Shown one piece after another: positions 35,755 to 45,456 of a DNA stretch of 64,000 bases. Each line of letters begins with the position of its first letter. Within the stretch, counting starts at the first letter, position 1. The notes under the pieces are model-generated. The model was not told where the DNA came from. It worked only from the letters and a program-made list of their open reading frames with translations, and ran no database searches. This stretch comes from Blastopirellula sp. J2-11 (lineage in GTDB: Bacteria; Planctomycetota; Planctomycetia; Pirellulales; Pirellulaceae). The DNA lies in NCBI RefSeq assembly GCF_024584705.1, contig NZ_CP097384.1, forward strand, positions 6,324,001 to 6,388,000, written 5' to 3'. Made by a program: the position numbers and the translations under genes.

Positions 35755-36309
35755 ATGAGCCACCAACCACCGAAACAGAACTCTCCAACTGGCATACTCC
35801 AGCCAGACGAATTTGTGCGTTTGGTGGTGGAAAATGAGGGGCGAATTTTCGCCTATGTGGCCTCGATTGTGCCGGGTTCTTCCGAGATCGAAGACATTGT
35901 TCAAGACGTGATCACGTTGATGTGGGAGAAAATCGAAGACTTTGAACGGGGAACCCATTTCGGGGCTTGGGCTTGCCGGATCGCCTACTTCAAAGTGCTA
36001 GAACTGCGTCGTTCGATGGGGATTCGTCGCTCCTACTTTTTGAGCGACAAACTGCGAGAATCGCTCGCTTCTGAGGCAGTAGAAATCTGGGATGACCTGC
36101 AACAGCAGTCGGTCGCGCTGGAGAAGTGCTTGGACCATCTGGATGAGGCCGATCGTCAGATGGTGCTGCGACGATACAGCTCGAAGGGAACGCTCAAAGA
36201 GACGGCCGCACTGCTGGGTAAGTCAGAAGTAACGGTGCGGAAATGGATTCGCCGCGTTCTGATGCGACTGGAGAAATGCCTCTCACTACGATTGGGGCTC
36301 GAATTATGA
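35755..36309 (+). CDS. ECF-type RNA polymerase sigma factor
   Basis: 184 residues. Region 2 spans about residues 20-90 (RIFAYVASIVPGSSEIEDIVQDVITLMWEKI with the DxxQDV motif). Region 4 spans about 120-180 (LDEADRQMVLRRYSSKGTLKETAALLGKSEVTVRKWIRR), a clear helix-turn-helix. There is no region 1 or 3, as in the ECF group; the type resembles the Rhodopirellula/Verrucomicrobium sigma subfamily. Its stop overlaps the ATG of the FecR-like gene by 4 bases, the usual arrangement of a sigma factor with its membrane regulator. It probably directs transcription of its own operon and of exported proteins. Confidence 0.93.
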   Translation: MSHQPPKQNSPTGILQPDEFVRLVVENEGRIFAYVASIVPGSSEIEDIVQDVITLMWEKIEDFERGTHFGAWACRIAYFKVLELRRSMGIRRSYFLSDKLRESLASEAVEIWDDLQQQSVALEKCLDHLDEADRQMVLRRYSSKGTLKETAALLGKSEVTVRKWIRRVLMRLEKCLSLRLGLEL

Positions 36310-37760
36310 GCGATCTCCAAGCGCGCGCCCAACTGCTTGAACTGCTGGCCGAAATCGACGCAGGCGAACTATCCGACCAGCAGACTGAGCAATTGGAACA
36401 ACTGCTGATCGAGCATCCCGAATTGCAGAAAAGTTATTTGCGCCGGATCGCCGCGCGGACGCAATTGACAATCATCGCACGCCGTCGCGCCAACAAGTTG
36501 GCGCTGCCGCCGCAAGCGGAATGCGCGATCTCACCCAACCAAGCCCCTCAGAGCAAGAGCGCCGTCGTCCTGGCGATCGCCGCTAGTCTGTTGCTGATTG
36601 TAACGCTGGGAAGCGTTTTCTGGTTTTCTCAGCAGTCTCCACTGGCCGGCGCCGCTCTCAGCGACACATCGCCGCCGATCGCCTCGATCACGCGAATCGC
36701 CGATTGCTGGTGGAGCGCCCCGGAGATGAGCGCCGCGTTAGGCCAGCGTTTGTCTGCAGGTCAAAACTTGTGGCTCGAATCAGGCCTGGTCGAAATCACG
36801 ATGCGGTCGGGCGCCATGATCACCATGGTTGGTCCTTGCCAAGTTCAAATCGCCGACTCCAACAGCATCTTCCTCTCGCAAGGAATCGTGCATGCTTTGG
36901 CTCCGCACGACACGATCGACTTCACCATCAAAACCGAGCAGATCGACATCATTGATCTTGGCACCAAGTTCACCGTGTCGGTCGATCAGCAGCAAGCGGT
37001 CGAAGTTCATGTGCACGAAGGTACGGTCAGCATGCGTCGTAATAGCGTCGCGAAGCAGTCGCTTATCGAACATCTTGTCTTGGCTGGCAAATCGATTCGG
37101 TTTAGTCCTACGGCGGCCGTCTTTGAGAAGCCGGATGGTTTTACGCCGTTTCGACAAATTGCGCCGGCGAACGGAAAGCATATCGCCTACACCACGCGCG
37201 CCGGCACGGTCGGCAATCAACTCTACGAAGGGAAAGTGGGACATGACTTTATCGTAAATGAAACGATCGAAGTCACTCGACTGGGCGTCTTTGACAGCAA
37301 TTCCGACGGACTCCAGCGCGCGCTTTTCTGCGAGATTTGGCAGCGCGACGACCGTGGAACTCCCGATGATTTCCGCGATGACTATGGAATCGTCATGGCG
37401 GGGCGCCTGCCGTTTACGCCGGATGATCCCGGCGAGTTGATCGAGGGCAATCGTTTTAAATCGCTCGAAGCGCCGCTGACGTTGCCGCCGGGCAATTACA
37501 CAATTGTCGCCTTTGGTTACGGCAATGGAGAGCCGCTGGGGAATGACCAATACCAAGTCGGATTGTATCGCAAACGCAAATCGCGCGACGATGGCCAGGG
37601 CGTGGTTTCCTTTGTCGGCTCCAGTCGTTACGGCGACCAAACGACCGGACCTCATGCTTTTCCTGGCATCGTCGATAAATTCTGGGCGGATCGCTATTCC
37701 GCAGGCACGTTTGAATACCGCTTGCTGGATCCATCCTCCACTACTCGAGAAAGTCCTTAG
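36306..37760 (+). CDS. FecR-like membrane anti-sigma regulator
   Basis: 484 residues from the ATG at 36306 (overlap with the sigma stop). Residues 1-60 are a cytoplasmic helical domain of anti-sigma type (LLELLAEIDAGELSDQQTEQLEQLL). The membrane segment is at about 86-108. A FecR domain spans about 160-270 (ALGQRLSAGQNLWLESGLVEITMRSGAMITMVGP, then IDLGTKFTVSVDQQQAVEVHVHEGTV). The C-terminal 180 residues are a beta-rich periplasmic domain with DSNSDGLQRALFCEIW and LPPGNYTIVAFGYG. It is likely to sense an envelope or substrate signal and control the sigma factor. DUF1559 and lipoprotein genes follow. Confidence 0.88.
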   Translation: MSDLQARAQLLELLAEIDAGELSDQQTEQLEQLLIEHPELQKSYLRRIAARTQLTIIARRRANKLALPPQAECAISPNQAPQSKSAVVLAIAASLLLIVTLGSVFWFSQQSPLAGAALSDTSPPIASITRIADCWWSAPEMSAALGQRLSAGQNLWLESGLVEITMRSGAMITMVGPCQVQIADSNSIFLSQGIVHALAPHDTIDFTIKTEQIDIIDLGTKFTVSVDQQQAVEVHVHEGTVSMRRNSVAKQSLIEHLVLAGKSIRFSPTAAVFEKPDGFTPFRQIAPANGKHIAYTTRAGTVGNQLYEGKVGHDFIVNETIEVTRLGVFDSNSDGLQRALFCEIWQRDDRGTPDDFRDDYGIVMAGRLPFTPDDPGELIEGNRFKSLEAPLTLPPGNYTIVAFGYGNGEPLGNDQYQVGLYRKRKSRDDGQGVVSFVGSSRYGDQTTGPHAFPGIVDKFWADRYSAGTFEYRLLDPSSTTRESP

Positions 37761-37808
37761 TCTCAAAATCCCTCTTCATCTCTTCTCCTCTATTCAGGGA
37801 ACTATTCG

Positions 37809-38699
37809 ATGACCCGAAACCGTCAAGGATTTACACTGGTCGAATTGCTGGTGGTCATCGCCATCATCGGCGTCTTGATCGCCCTGTTGCTGCCTGCGGT
37901 TCAACAGGCTCGCGAAGCGGCACGCCGGATGCAGTGCAGTAATCAAATGAAGCAGTTGGGGCTGGCCTTCCACAACTATCATGACACCGCCGGTCGACTG
38001 CCGGTGGCCAATCCGCTTTGCGATAGCGGCAAACGTTGGAACTGGACGCAGATGGTCTTGCCGCAGATGGAAATGGGAGCGTTGTTTGACACGTTTGACT
38101 TTGATCTAGCAGCCTGGCAAGGAACCAATTTTCAATATTTGCAGCAGCACCATCCCGCATTCACTTGCCCCTCGAATCCTTTGGCCAATGAACTGCGTGA
38201 AGAAGAGAACTTCGCCGCGCCGGATTGGATCATCTCTCAATGCGACTACGCCGCGAATCAAGGAGACTACGCTAACAGCACCGGGATAGGGAGCACGCCT
38301 GCCTATGGAAACGTGGGCTGCGACACGCGTAAATCGCGAGGCATGATGAGTCGTTATGGCTGGAGCGCCGCGTTCCGTGACGCGCCGGATGGACTGAGTA
38401 ATACATTCGCGCTGGGCGAATGCATCGGCACGCTGTCGATTGTGCAAAACTGGGGAACTCAGAGCTTCGCCACGACCGCGCATCCGATCAACTACTTGAA
38501 TCAATCGCTCATCCTTACGCTACCCACCAACGCCGCGCCCCGTTGGGACGAGTCGATCGGTTTTCGCAGCATGCATCCCGGCGGCGCGTTGTTTCTATAT
38601 AGCGACGCTTCGGTTCACTTCCTTGCGGAAACTGTCGACGGCGCCACCTATCGCGCCATGGCTTCTCGCAGCGGCCAAGAAGTCTTTGCGATGCCCTAG
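37809..38699 (+). CDS. DUF1559 protein with type IV pilin-like N-terminus
   Basis: 296 residues. The N-terminus is a prepilin-type methylation/cleavage signal: basic leader, then GFTLVELLVVIAIIGVLIALLLPAVQQAREAARRMQC, with processing expected between Gly7 and Phe8. The DUF1559 body follows with an HPGGALFLYSDASVHFLAE motif near residue 260 (variant of the family H-P-G-G-x-N-V-x-F-x-D-G). Planctomycetes carry hundreds of such pseudopilin-like proteins; a role in fibres or surface structures is assumed. It is the third gene of the sigma/FecR module, and a second DUF1559 gene lies at 58211. Confidence 0.92.
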   Translation: MTRNRQGFTLVELLVVIAIIGVLIALLLPAVQQAREAARRMQCSNQMKQLGLAFHNYHDTAGRLPVANPLCDSGKRWNWTQMVLPQMEMGALFDTFDFDLAAWQGTNFQYLQQHHPAFTCPSNPLANELREEENFAAPDWIISQCDYAANQGDYANSTGIGSTPAYGNVGCDTRKSRGMMSRYGWSAAFRDAPDGLSNTFALGECIGTLSIVQNWGTQSFATTAHPINYLNQSLILTLPTNAAPRWDESIGFRSMHPGGALFLYSDASVHFLAETVDGATYRAMASRSGQEVFAMP

Positions 38700-38750
38700 T
38701 CTCCTGGGATCACTCGCCTGATATCTCCTCAAATTTTCGGAGTTCTGTTC

Positions 38751-39197
38751 ATGTTGTTCGACTTACGAAGCGTAAGCGGAATCTTGTTGGTCATCGCCGC
38801 TGTTGGTTGTGGTCCGAGTCATCCGCCGGTATTGCCGATTACTGGTCTGGTGACGCTCGACGACCAACCGCTGGAACAAGGGAGTCTGATTTTTGAAGCG
38901 CCAGGGCAACGCCCCGCTACAGGAAAAATCAAAGCGGGGGCGATCGTCGAGATGACGACGTTTGACCACAACGATGGCGTTCCGCTTGGCGAACACAAAG
39001 TCGCGATCTTCGTCGTCAAGGAAGACTACGCCTATGTGACGCCAGAAAATCCCGGCGTCTCGTCAGGAAGTTCCAACATGCAGGTGACCTCGCTCATCCC
39101 GCAGCGCTACAACGATCCGACGACTTCTGGGTTTACCGCGAGCGTCACGAGCGAAGGTGAAAATCACTTCGAGTTCGCGCTAAACTCAAAGAAGTAG
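38751..39197 (+). CDS. Lipoprotein with transthyretin-like fold
   Basis: 148 residues. A signal peptide ends in the lipobox IAAVGC with Cys20 as the lipid-modified residue. The mature part begins with ITGLVTLDDQPLEQGSLIFE, the typical start of planctomycete carboxypeptidase-regulatory/transthyretin-like lipoproteins, and has GVPLGEHKVAIFVVKEDYA. It ends in a VTSEGENHFEFALNSKK strand. Such small lipoproteins often follow DUF1559 genes, as here (51-base gap), and the same pair occurs at 57628-59302. The stop is 7 bases from that of convergent hemW. Confidence 0.85.
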   Translation: MLFDLRSVSGILLVIAAVGCGPSHPPVLPITGLVTLDDQPLEQGSLIFEAPGQRPATGKIKAGAIVEMTTFDHNDGVPLGEHKVAIFVVKEDYAYVTPENPGVSSGSSNMQVTSLIPQRYNDPTTSGFTASVTSEGENHFEFALNSKK

Positions 39198-39204
39198 TTT
39201 CGGC

Positions 39205-40365
39205 TTAAAGCAGATCGGGCCAGATCGAATCGCTGACCAACAGACCTGCGCTGGTCAGCCGCAGACGATCTTCGGTACGCTCAATCGCGCCGTTGTGCTG
39301 GAGACGTTCGAGCGTCTCGCTCGCCAATTGATCGATCGTAAACCCGGTCGCGGCGGCGAAATCGGCCGGATCGATCCCTTCCAAACGGCGCAACCCAAAG
39401 ATCAGCCGCTCGCGAGCGGTCTCTTCCGGCGTCAGCTCTTCCCATTCGGCGACCGGCGATTCGCCGGCGAGCATCCGCTGGATGTACCGCGTCGTGCTGC
39501 GATGATTTGTCTCACGCCGCTGGGCGACATAGCGAGCGGCGCCGGGGCCGAAGGCGAAGTACCCGCCGCCGAGCCAATAGTTTTCGTTATGCGCGCAGCG
39601 GCGGTTGGGCCGCGCGAAGTTCGACACTTCGTAATGCTGTAGCCCGGCGGCGGTCAGCATTTCGATCCCGCTGAGATATTGGTCGCGCTGCGTCTCTTCG
39701 TCGACTTCTTGCAAATCGTCATGCAACAGGCGATTCCAAAACGTCGTCCCTTTTTCAAAGGTCAGTCCATAGGTCGAAACATGATCGGCGCCCAGCTCGA
39801 TCGCTTGCCGCACGTCGTCGCGCCACTGGGCGACCGATTCGCCGGGAGCGGCGAAGATAAGATCGATCGCTAGCTGTGCGAACTTCGGCCGCACGCGCTG
39901 CGCGGCGTTCAGCGCGTCGGCGCCGCGGTGATCGCGCTCTAACAGTTGCAACTTGGCGTCTCGAAACGACTGCACGCCGAGACTGATTCGGTTGACTCCG
40001 GCCGCCGCCAACAGATCCAGCTTCTCCTCGCTCAGGTCGGCCGGGTTCGCTTCGACGCTCCATTCATAGTCGGCTGCCGTCGGAAAACGTTCGGTCGTCA
40101 GTTGCAGCAGCTTTTCTAGCTGCGGCGTCGGCAGATGCGTCGGCGTGCCGCCGCCATAGAAAATCGTGTCGACCTCGTGCGGTTGGTCGAGCGTGCGCAT
40201 CTCCCGCTCGATCGCCTGCAAATAGCCGTCGATCAGATCATCGCGACCGGCGACCAGCGTGAAGTTGCAATAGCCGCAGCGCCGCAAACAGAACGGCACA
40301 TGCACGTAAACGCTGCGCGGCGTTTTGGTGTCAGCCGGCGATATTAGTTTGCGGTTCACAGCCAC
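39205..40365 (-). CDS. hemW: HemW-type radical SAM protein
   Basis: 386 residues from a GTG at 40365. The radical SAM cluster motif C26-x3-C30-x2-C33 ([13 protein letters not shown]) is followed by the HemN/HemW signatures [30 protein letters not shown] and [13 protein letters not shown]. The C-terminal winged-helix part matches the HemW length. HemW proteins are now seen as haem chaperones rather than coproporphyrinogen oxidases, and they lack the extra HemN residues. The start lies within the last 10 bases of the metallo-beta-lactamase gene upstream, so translation is likely coupled. Confidence 0.9.
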   Translation of the reverse strand: MAVNRKLISPADTKTPRSVYVHVPFCLRRCGYCNFTLVAGRDDLIDGYLQAIEREMRTLDQPHEVDTIFYGGGTPTHLPTPQLEKLLQLTTERFPTAADYEWSVEANPADLSEEKLDLLAAAGVNRISLGVQSFRDAKLQLLERDHRGADALNAAQRVRPKFAQLAIDLIFAAPGESVAQWRDDVRQAIELGADHVSTYGLTFEKGTTFWNRLLHDDLQEVDEETQRDQYLSGIEMLTAAGLQHYEVSNFARPNRRCAHNENYWLGGGYFAFGPGAARYVAQRRETNHRSTTRYIQRMLAGESPVAEWEELTPEETARERLIFGLRRLEGIDPADFAAATGFTIDQLASETLERLQHNGAIERTEDRLRLTSAGLLVSDSIWPDLL

Positions 40366-41195
40366 AGATGAAGTCGCTGGTCGAGCATATCGGGGAGCTT
40401 CTCTTCCACATAATTTTTGATCTGGCGATCGTTGTAGCGCACGCTGAAGTGCCCAGCGATGATCGTTTTGTTTTGGAAACGATCGCGGCGGTCGACCACG
40501 TCATCAAGATGGATATGTCCCATCTTATGAATTTTCTCGCGGCGATGATCGGGCGCCAAAAAGGTCATTTCCATAATCAACGTCTCCGCTTCATAGAAAG
40601 CAGGGCACGCGTCCATCGCTTCGGGGCGACTATCGCCCAAATAGGCGAGCTTGGGAAACCGATGTTCGTCGGTCACTTCGACCCCAGACAGCCGAATATC
40701 GCGAATCTGATCGCCAGGCAAGCTTTGATACTCGGGCTTCAGCTTGCGCCGGCGCTGCCAAACGATATAGCCGACCGAGGGAATCGTATGCTTGGTTGCG
40801 ACGACCGAAACGATCAGTTCGCGCGAAAGTTCGATCTCGTCGCCTGGTTTGACGCCGATCAGCTCACACGGCATTCCGCCGCGATCAAGTCGCTGGAACG
40901 CGGACAGCATTTGCTGCACCGGACCTATCGCCGATTCAGGCAGATAGATCGTCGGCGGATCCATCTTCATCATCCGTCGACGCGAGACGTAGACCGGCAG
41001 CGCCGCGACGTGATCGAGATGCGCATGCGTGACAAAACTGGTCGGCGTGCCCATGAAGTCCCACGGCTGCAAACCGAGATCGAAAAGGACCTTCATCTCG
41101 GGGATTCGCCAATACGACTGCACCGCCGCCCTCGAGTAGCCCTCGATGGTCAGGTCGTTGACTTCTAGTTTGCGAAGGGGAGCGTTATCGAGCAT
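40356..41195 (-). CDS. Metallo-beta-lactamase fold hydrolase (RNase Z-like)
   Basis: 279 residues. The zinc site begins with TH57AH59LD61H62 (motif HxHxDH). Further conserved points are [24 protein letters not shown] (Asp bridging ligand) and the C-terminal [10 protein letters not shown] (last His ligand). Overall it fits the ribonuclease Z/ElaC-like branch, but it is shorter than RNase Z and lacks a clear exosite arm, so a tRNA 3'-end nuclease is possible and not proven. It is cytoplasmic. It overlaps the hemW start by 10 bases. Confidence 0.8.
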   Translation of the reverse strand: MLDNAPLRKLEVNDLTIEGYSRAAVQSYWRIPEMKVLFDLGLQPWDFMGTPTSFVTHAHLDHVAALPVYVSRRRMMKMDPPTIYLPESAIGPVQQMLSAFQRLDRGGMPCELIGVKPGDEIELSRELIVSVVATKHTIPSVGYIVWQRRRKLKPEYQSLPGDQIRDIRLSGVEVTDEHRFPKLAYLGDSRPEAMDACPAFYEAETLIMEMTFLAPDHRREKIHKMGHIHLDDVVDRRDRFQNKTIIAGHFSVRYNDRQIKNYVEEKLPDMLDQRLHLWL

Positions 41196-41322
41196 GCGAC
41201 AGCACCGGGCTGCGGAATCACGGAAAACTCTTCAGTTTAACGCCTTACGGCGACGATCAACAGAACCCAGTTTTCGCTTACAGGTTCGCATCGACCGCCG
41301 AAATCCGCTCCACCAGCCAACT

Positions 41323-41769
41323 TTATCCCCGTTTTGCGAGTTGAGCGGCGGCGATTTTCTGGGCCACATGCCCTAGTTCCAGCTCGCGCAGAAAGTCTTC
41401 CATGGTCGCGTAAATCTCGTCGCTGAGAAACTTCACCGCCCAGTTGTGCTTGAGCGGACTAATCATCAGCACCACCTTGCCGGCGCGGTAAGCCTCCCAG
41501 ATTTCGATCGCCGTCCCCATCGAAGCCTCGGGAATGTAGGCGACCACCACGTCGACCTCGCCGCACATCGCGTTGTGTTTCAAAAAAACGTCGCGGCCCA
41601 AATCGTCGGTATACTCCAGCGACCCGCTATGGTCGGCCCACGGATCGTAGATATCAGCGCCGGGAAAGTGACGCAGCAAGATCTCTTTCAGTTGCGTCCG
41701 ATAGTCTTGACGATGAACCAGACTGCCAACGTGCGAACCTTGCATGATTCCCGCGAGAAAAAATCGCAT
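41323..41769 (-). CDS. Nucleoside 2-deoxyribosyltransferase-like protein
   Basis: 148 residues from the ATG at 41769; the frame extends 33 residues upstream but the domain starts MRFFLAGIMQGSH, as in the family. It resembles nucleoside 2-deoxyribosyltransferases and related N-glycosidases: the opening FLAGIMQGS, the central D-I-Y-D-P-W stretch, then DVVVAYIPEASMGTAIEIWEAYRAGKVVLMISP with the expected Glu. It would act on nucleosides or nucleotides in the cytoplasm. It is divergent from the M20 peptidase at 41889. The exact substrate is unknown. Confidence 0.72.
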   Translation of the reverse strand: MRFFLAGIMQGSHVGSLVHRQDYRTQLKEILLRHFPGADIYDPWADHSGSLEYTDDLGRDVFLKHNAMCGEVDVVVAYIPEASMGTAIEIWEAYRAGKVVLMISPLKHNWAVKFLSDEIYATMEDFLRELELGHVAQKIAAAQLAKRG

Positions 41770-41888
41770 CACTTCGTACCAGGATTGGATGGAAGACAAA
41801 AAAACCAGGGCAACCGTCGCCGCTTCCATAAAGTACAATACCGAGCGGAAGTTTGTCGACCGCCGCACCTTTGAATCGGAACACCCTG

Positions 41889-43070
41889 ATGGCTACCATC
41901 GCCGCTCCTCGCGCGAAAGCTTTACAACTGGTGAAACAACTGCTGGCCATCCCCGGCGGCAGCGGACGCGAGAAGCAAGTCGCCCAGTTTATTGAGGCCG
42001 AGCTGCTAGCCGCCGGCGCCGAAAAAAGCTGGTTTCGCTACGACAAAGCGCATCAGCAGGGTCCCATCGCCGACGCCGAAGTCGGCAATCTGGTGGTGAC
42101 GATTCCCGGCACGATCGCTGCTCCCCGCCGTTTGCTAATGGCTCACATGGATACGGTGCCGCTCTGCGTCGGCTGCACGCCGGTCCGCAAGGGGGATGTG
42201 TTAGAATCGCGTGAAGCCGATCGCGGATTGGGCGCCGACGATCGCGCCGGCGTCGCCGTCGTGCTGCACGCCGCTTGTCAGATCTTGCGGAAGAAACTGC
42301 CGCACCCGCCGCTGACGCTGCTGTTCACCATCGAAGAAGAGATCGGTCTGCATGGCGCGAAGAACCTGCAGACGTCGCTGCTGAAGAAGCCGGCCCTCGC
42401 CTTCAACTGGGACGGCGGATCTCCCACCAAACTGACGATCGGCGCAATCGGCGGCTACCGCATGTTCTTAGACGTGCACGGAATCGCGAGCCATGCAGGG
42501 GTCGCCCCCGAGCGCGGCGCCAGCGCGATCACCATCGCTTCGCTGGCGATCGCGCGCTTGCACAAAGCGGGCTGGCTCGGCAAAATCACCAAGAAGAAGA
42601 GGGTCGGGACCGCCAACGTGGGCGTGATCAACGGCGGCGCTGCGACCAATGTCGTTTGCGATTCGGTGCAGTTGAAAGCCGAGGCGCGAAGTCACGACGT
42701 CGCCTTCTTGCATGACATCGTCGCTCAAATCGAAGCCGCTTTTCGCGACGCCGCCGCCGAGGTGAAGAACGTCGACGGGCAATCAGGATCGGTCGACATC
42801 ACCGGGCGACTCGACTACGAACCGTTCCTGCTCTCCAAAGACGAACCATCGGTGCAAGTCGCACAGCAAACGCTGGCGGCGCTCGGCCTGGAATCGGAAC
42901 TGAGCATCGCCAACGGCGGACTTGACGCGAATTGGCTCTTCCGACACGGCGTGCCGGCCGTCACCTTTGGCTGCGGCCAGCGAAACCAACATATGGCGAC
43001 CGAGCAACTTCATCTCGAGTCGTTCTATCAGGCCTGCGATATCGGCCTGAATATTGCCGTCGGGAAGTGA
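41889..43070 (+). CDS. M20 family metallopeptidase (PepT-like)
   Basis: 393 residues from the ATG at 41889; an earlier start at 41853 adds 12 residues that do not fit. The dinuclear zinc site is visible: LMAHMDTVP (His and the catalytic Asp), GLGADDRAG (bridging Asp) and FTIEEEIGLHGA (catalytic Glu-Glu). The dimerisation domain carries GIASHAGVAPERGASAI. The C-terminal VTFGCGQRNQHMATEQLHLES holds the last His ligand. It is close to peptidase T and M20B aminopeptidases that release N-terminal residues from short peptides. No signal peptide. Confidence 0.88.
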   Translation: MATIAAPRAKALQLVKQLLAIPGGSGREKQVAQFIEAELLAAGAEKSWFRYDKAHQQGPIADAEVGNLVVTIPGTIAAPRRLLMAHMDTVPLCVGCTPVRKGDVLESREADRGLGADDRAGVAVVLHAACQILRKKLPHPPLTLLFTIEEEIGLHGAKNLQTSLLKKPALAFNWDGGSPTKLTIGAIGGYRMFLDVHGIASHAGVAPERGASAITIASLAIARLHKAGWLGKITKKKRVGTANVGVINGGAATNVVCDSVQLKAEARSHDVAFLHDIVAQIEAAFRDAAAEVKNVDGQSGSVDITGRLDYEPFLLSKDEPSVQVAQQTLAALGLESELSIANGGLDANWLFRHGVPAVTFGCGQRNQHMATEQLHLESFYQACDIGLNIAVGK

Positions 43071-43100
43071 GGCGATTGAAACTTTGCCGGCACTTCTCTT

Positions 43101-43297
43101 CGTAGCCCGACGCGCGAGTTTTGAGGTTGCGCTATTTCCCTGGTCGGTAAGAGGCAACGTTCCGCAATACGCCTAAAACCGGCTGCTTGCCATGCCGTTA
43201 GAAGTGGCCTGCGCACCAAGAACGGCGAGCTTGGTCTTGATGCCTCTTACGGCTGCGCCGCCCCGATAGCGGAGCTATCGCGGCCAACCGGGGAAAC
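43101..43297. repeat. Fold-back repeat element, copy 2
   Basis: Left arm about 43118-43155 and right arm 43241-43297 share inverted words (TTGCGCTATTTCCC, GGTAAGAGGCA). The right arm matches the complement of the left arm of the element at 34311-34390 almost base for base (GATAGCGGAGCTATCGCGGC versus GATAGTCGAGCTATCGCGGC). The left end also holds CGTAGCCCGA, a word shared with the inverted repeat at 47439. It fills the gap between the peptidase and the esterase gene. Confidence 0.75.
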
Positions 43298-43309
43298 ATC
43301 GCCGCTTCG

Positions 43310-45331
43310 TTACTTTTTCACGGTAATCTGCTCAGCCGGCCATTTCAGCTGCTTGCTGACGGCTTGCGCGTAAGCGACCGCTTCGGCGCTTTCGGCGTCG
43401 ACCTCGATCGCCGCGGTCTCTGCCGCCAGCGCGACGGCTTCCGGCATGTTCATGAACCGGCGGACGTGCAGGAAGATCGGTCCCTGACGATGATCGGTCG
43501 GCAGATGAGTCGCTTCGATCTGCGCAACGCTCGGCTCAAAGATCGCCGCATAGACGGCGACCCCCGCGTCGACGCCAGCGGCCGAGATCGTCAGCTTGCC
43601 GGGGGCCAGTTGGCCGCAAGCCTGAATCGCACGGCGCGCGTCCCAGACTCGCATCCCGTCAACCGTTTGTCCCAGTTGCAAGAAGCGACGGCGGATGTGT
43701 CTGTCCAACTTCTGATCTTGGCTCCATTGCGTCGGACCGACGCCGCGCTGAACTAACAGGAACTGTCGACCGGGAAGCGTCAGCAACTGCTTTGCGGCGT
43801 CACTTTTCGGTTGTTCGCCTGCTTCAAGAGCGACCGTCAATTCTTCGATCGCGGTCCACTGCGCTTCGTCGGCAAATTGCAAAGTCGCGCTGTCGCTGTC
43901 GTTTTCGATCATGACCAGCGGCAAGGTTACGCCGGGCTGCGTTTCTAGGTCGAAGGTGGTGACGGCGGTTTCGCCGATCTTTCCGGAGGCGACCTTGGTC
44001 AACTTTGGCGCGGCGTCCGTCGTCGGCCAACCGTTGAACGATTTTTCGAGCAGCGTCTTCCGCAGTGCGGCGGATTCCGATTTCCAGGCCGCTTCCGAAG
44101 CAGGAACTTCTGCGGGCGAAGCGATCGGGACGAACGTCTCTTGGATTTTCGTATTGATCTGATCGGCCGGCAACTCGGCGAAGACTTTCAACTCTCTCCG
44201 TTCGAACAGCGGCGTCGCGGCGTCTTCGATCAGCGGCGAATCCCCTTTTAGATGATTGCTCAGCCAATGGAACGCGGGGACGCGAAGCGGTTGCGTGTCG
44301 GCATGTCCGCCCGAGACGATGCAGTAGCCGAGATTCTTTTCGGCCCCATACAAGTTGTAGATCTTGCGGGCGGCGAAGAAGGTGCGGGTCACTCCATCCA
44401 GCGGAAAGATCGGGTCGCTGTCAGTATTGGCGATCATCAGCGCTCGCGGAGCGACCAGCGAAGGCAACAGCGAGAAATCAAACCGCGGACCATTTACCCA
44501 AAACATGCAGTCGCAATGTCCGTTGATGCAATCATCCACGATATGATTTTGCAGATCGGTGATTCCAGCGACCGGAACCGCCGCTTTGATGCGATCGTCG
44601 AGCGCCGCGATATACCAGCTATAAGCGCCGCCGCCGCTTCGGCCAGTGACGCCGATCTGCTCACCATCGACATCATCGCGGGCTTGCAGCAGATCGATCG
44701 CGCGGACGCAGTTCCAAGCTTCGACGCCGGCCGGCGTGTAACCGCGATTGATCCACCACCACATGTCCAGGTTATGGGTTCCATGATGAAGTCCTTGGAT
44801 CTCACCCAGTTGCAACGTGTCGATCATCAAGCAAACGAAACCATGCCGCGCGAACCAGGCTCCATGATGCTGGTAGTAGGTTTTGTTCCCCAGACTCACG
44901 CCGTCTTCGACCACGCGACCATGTCCGCAAACATAGAGGATCGCCGGCAAGCGGCCTTTCGATTCGGCCGGACGGTAAAGGTTGCCGGTCACATACAAAC
45001 CGGGGCGCGACTGGAAATGAATCTTCTCGACGACGACCCCTTCCTTCTCCAACGTGCCGGTCGTGGTTACCTGCAGATCAGTCTTTTCCGGCCAGGGTTG
45101 GAGACCGAGCATCTCCTTTAATAGATCGTGATATCCAGGTCGTTTAATTTTCCATTCTTCCAGCGAGGTAACGCTCGCAATCGGCTGATTGGTCAGCGCC
45201 GTAGTCTCGGCCTGAAAGTAATCACGCAAAGCGGCGTCGCCAGGTTCGGCATGCGCGGATCGCGTGAGACCGTAAGAAAGACTTGCAACGAGCGCAAGCG
45301 CAAACAAGAAAACAAGACGACTACGGCTCAT
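43310..45331 (-). CDS. Exported alpha/beta hydrolase (acetyl xylan esterase-like)
   Basis: 673 residues with a signal peptide (residues 1-28, ending SAHA). Residues about 100-370 form an alpha/beta hydrolase core: ILYVCGHG oxyanion region, nucleophile motif GRSGGG (Ser232), NTDSDPIFPLDG for the Asp and GGHADTQP for the His. The domain resembles acetyl xylan esterases and prolyl-oligopeptidase-type hydrolases. The C-terminal 270 residues form a second domain of unknown role, common in planctomycete homologues. It probably acts on polysaccharide esters outside the cytoplasm. It stands alone. Confidence 0.82.
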   Translation of the reverse strand: MSRSRLVFLFALALVASLSYGLTRSAHAEPGDAALRDYFQAETTALTNQPIASVTSLEEWKIKRPGYHDLLKEMLGLQPWPEKTDLQVTTTGTLEKEGVVVEKIHFQSRPGLYVTGNLYRPAESKGRLPAILYVCGHGRVVEDGVSLGNKTYYQHHGAWFARHGFVCLMIDTLQLGEIQGLHHGTHNLDMWWWINRGYTPAGVEAWNCVRAIDLLQARDDVDGEQIGVTGRSGGGAYSWYIAALDDRIKAAVPVAGITDLQNHIVDDCINGHCDCMFWVNGPRFDFSLLPSLVAPRALMIANTDSDPIFPLDGVTRTFFAARKIYNLYGAEKNLGYCIVSGGHADTQPLRVPAFHWLSNHLKGDSPLIEDAATPLFERRELKVFAELPADQINTKIQETFVPIASPAEVPASEAAWKSESAALRKTLLEKSFNGWPTTDAAPKLTKVASGKIGETAVTTFDLETQPGVTLPLVMIENDSDSATLQFADEAQWTAIEELTVALEAGEQPKSDAAKQLLTLPGRQFLLVQRGVGPTQWSQDQKLDRHIRRRFLQLGQTVDGMRVWDARRAIQACGQLAPGKLTISAAGVDAGVAVYAAIFEPSVAQIEATHLPTDHRQGPIFLHVRRFMNMPEAVALAAETAAIEVDAESAEAVAYAQAVSKQLKWPAEQITVKK

Positions 45332-45456
45332 AGCAAGTTTCCAACAAGGCGAGTGGCGAAAGGCGGGAAGCTGGGGGATGGGGCGTGAGTTTCTATCCTG
45401 GTTGCTTTTTCGCCGCGAGTCAACTCTGTACCGGCGACGAAATCAAGCGGGCGGCG

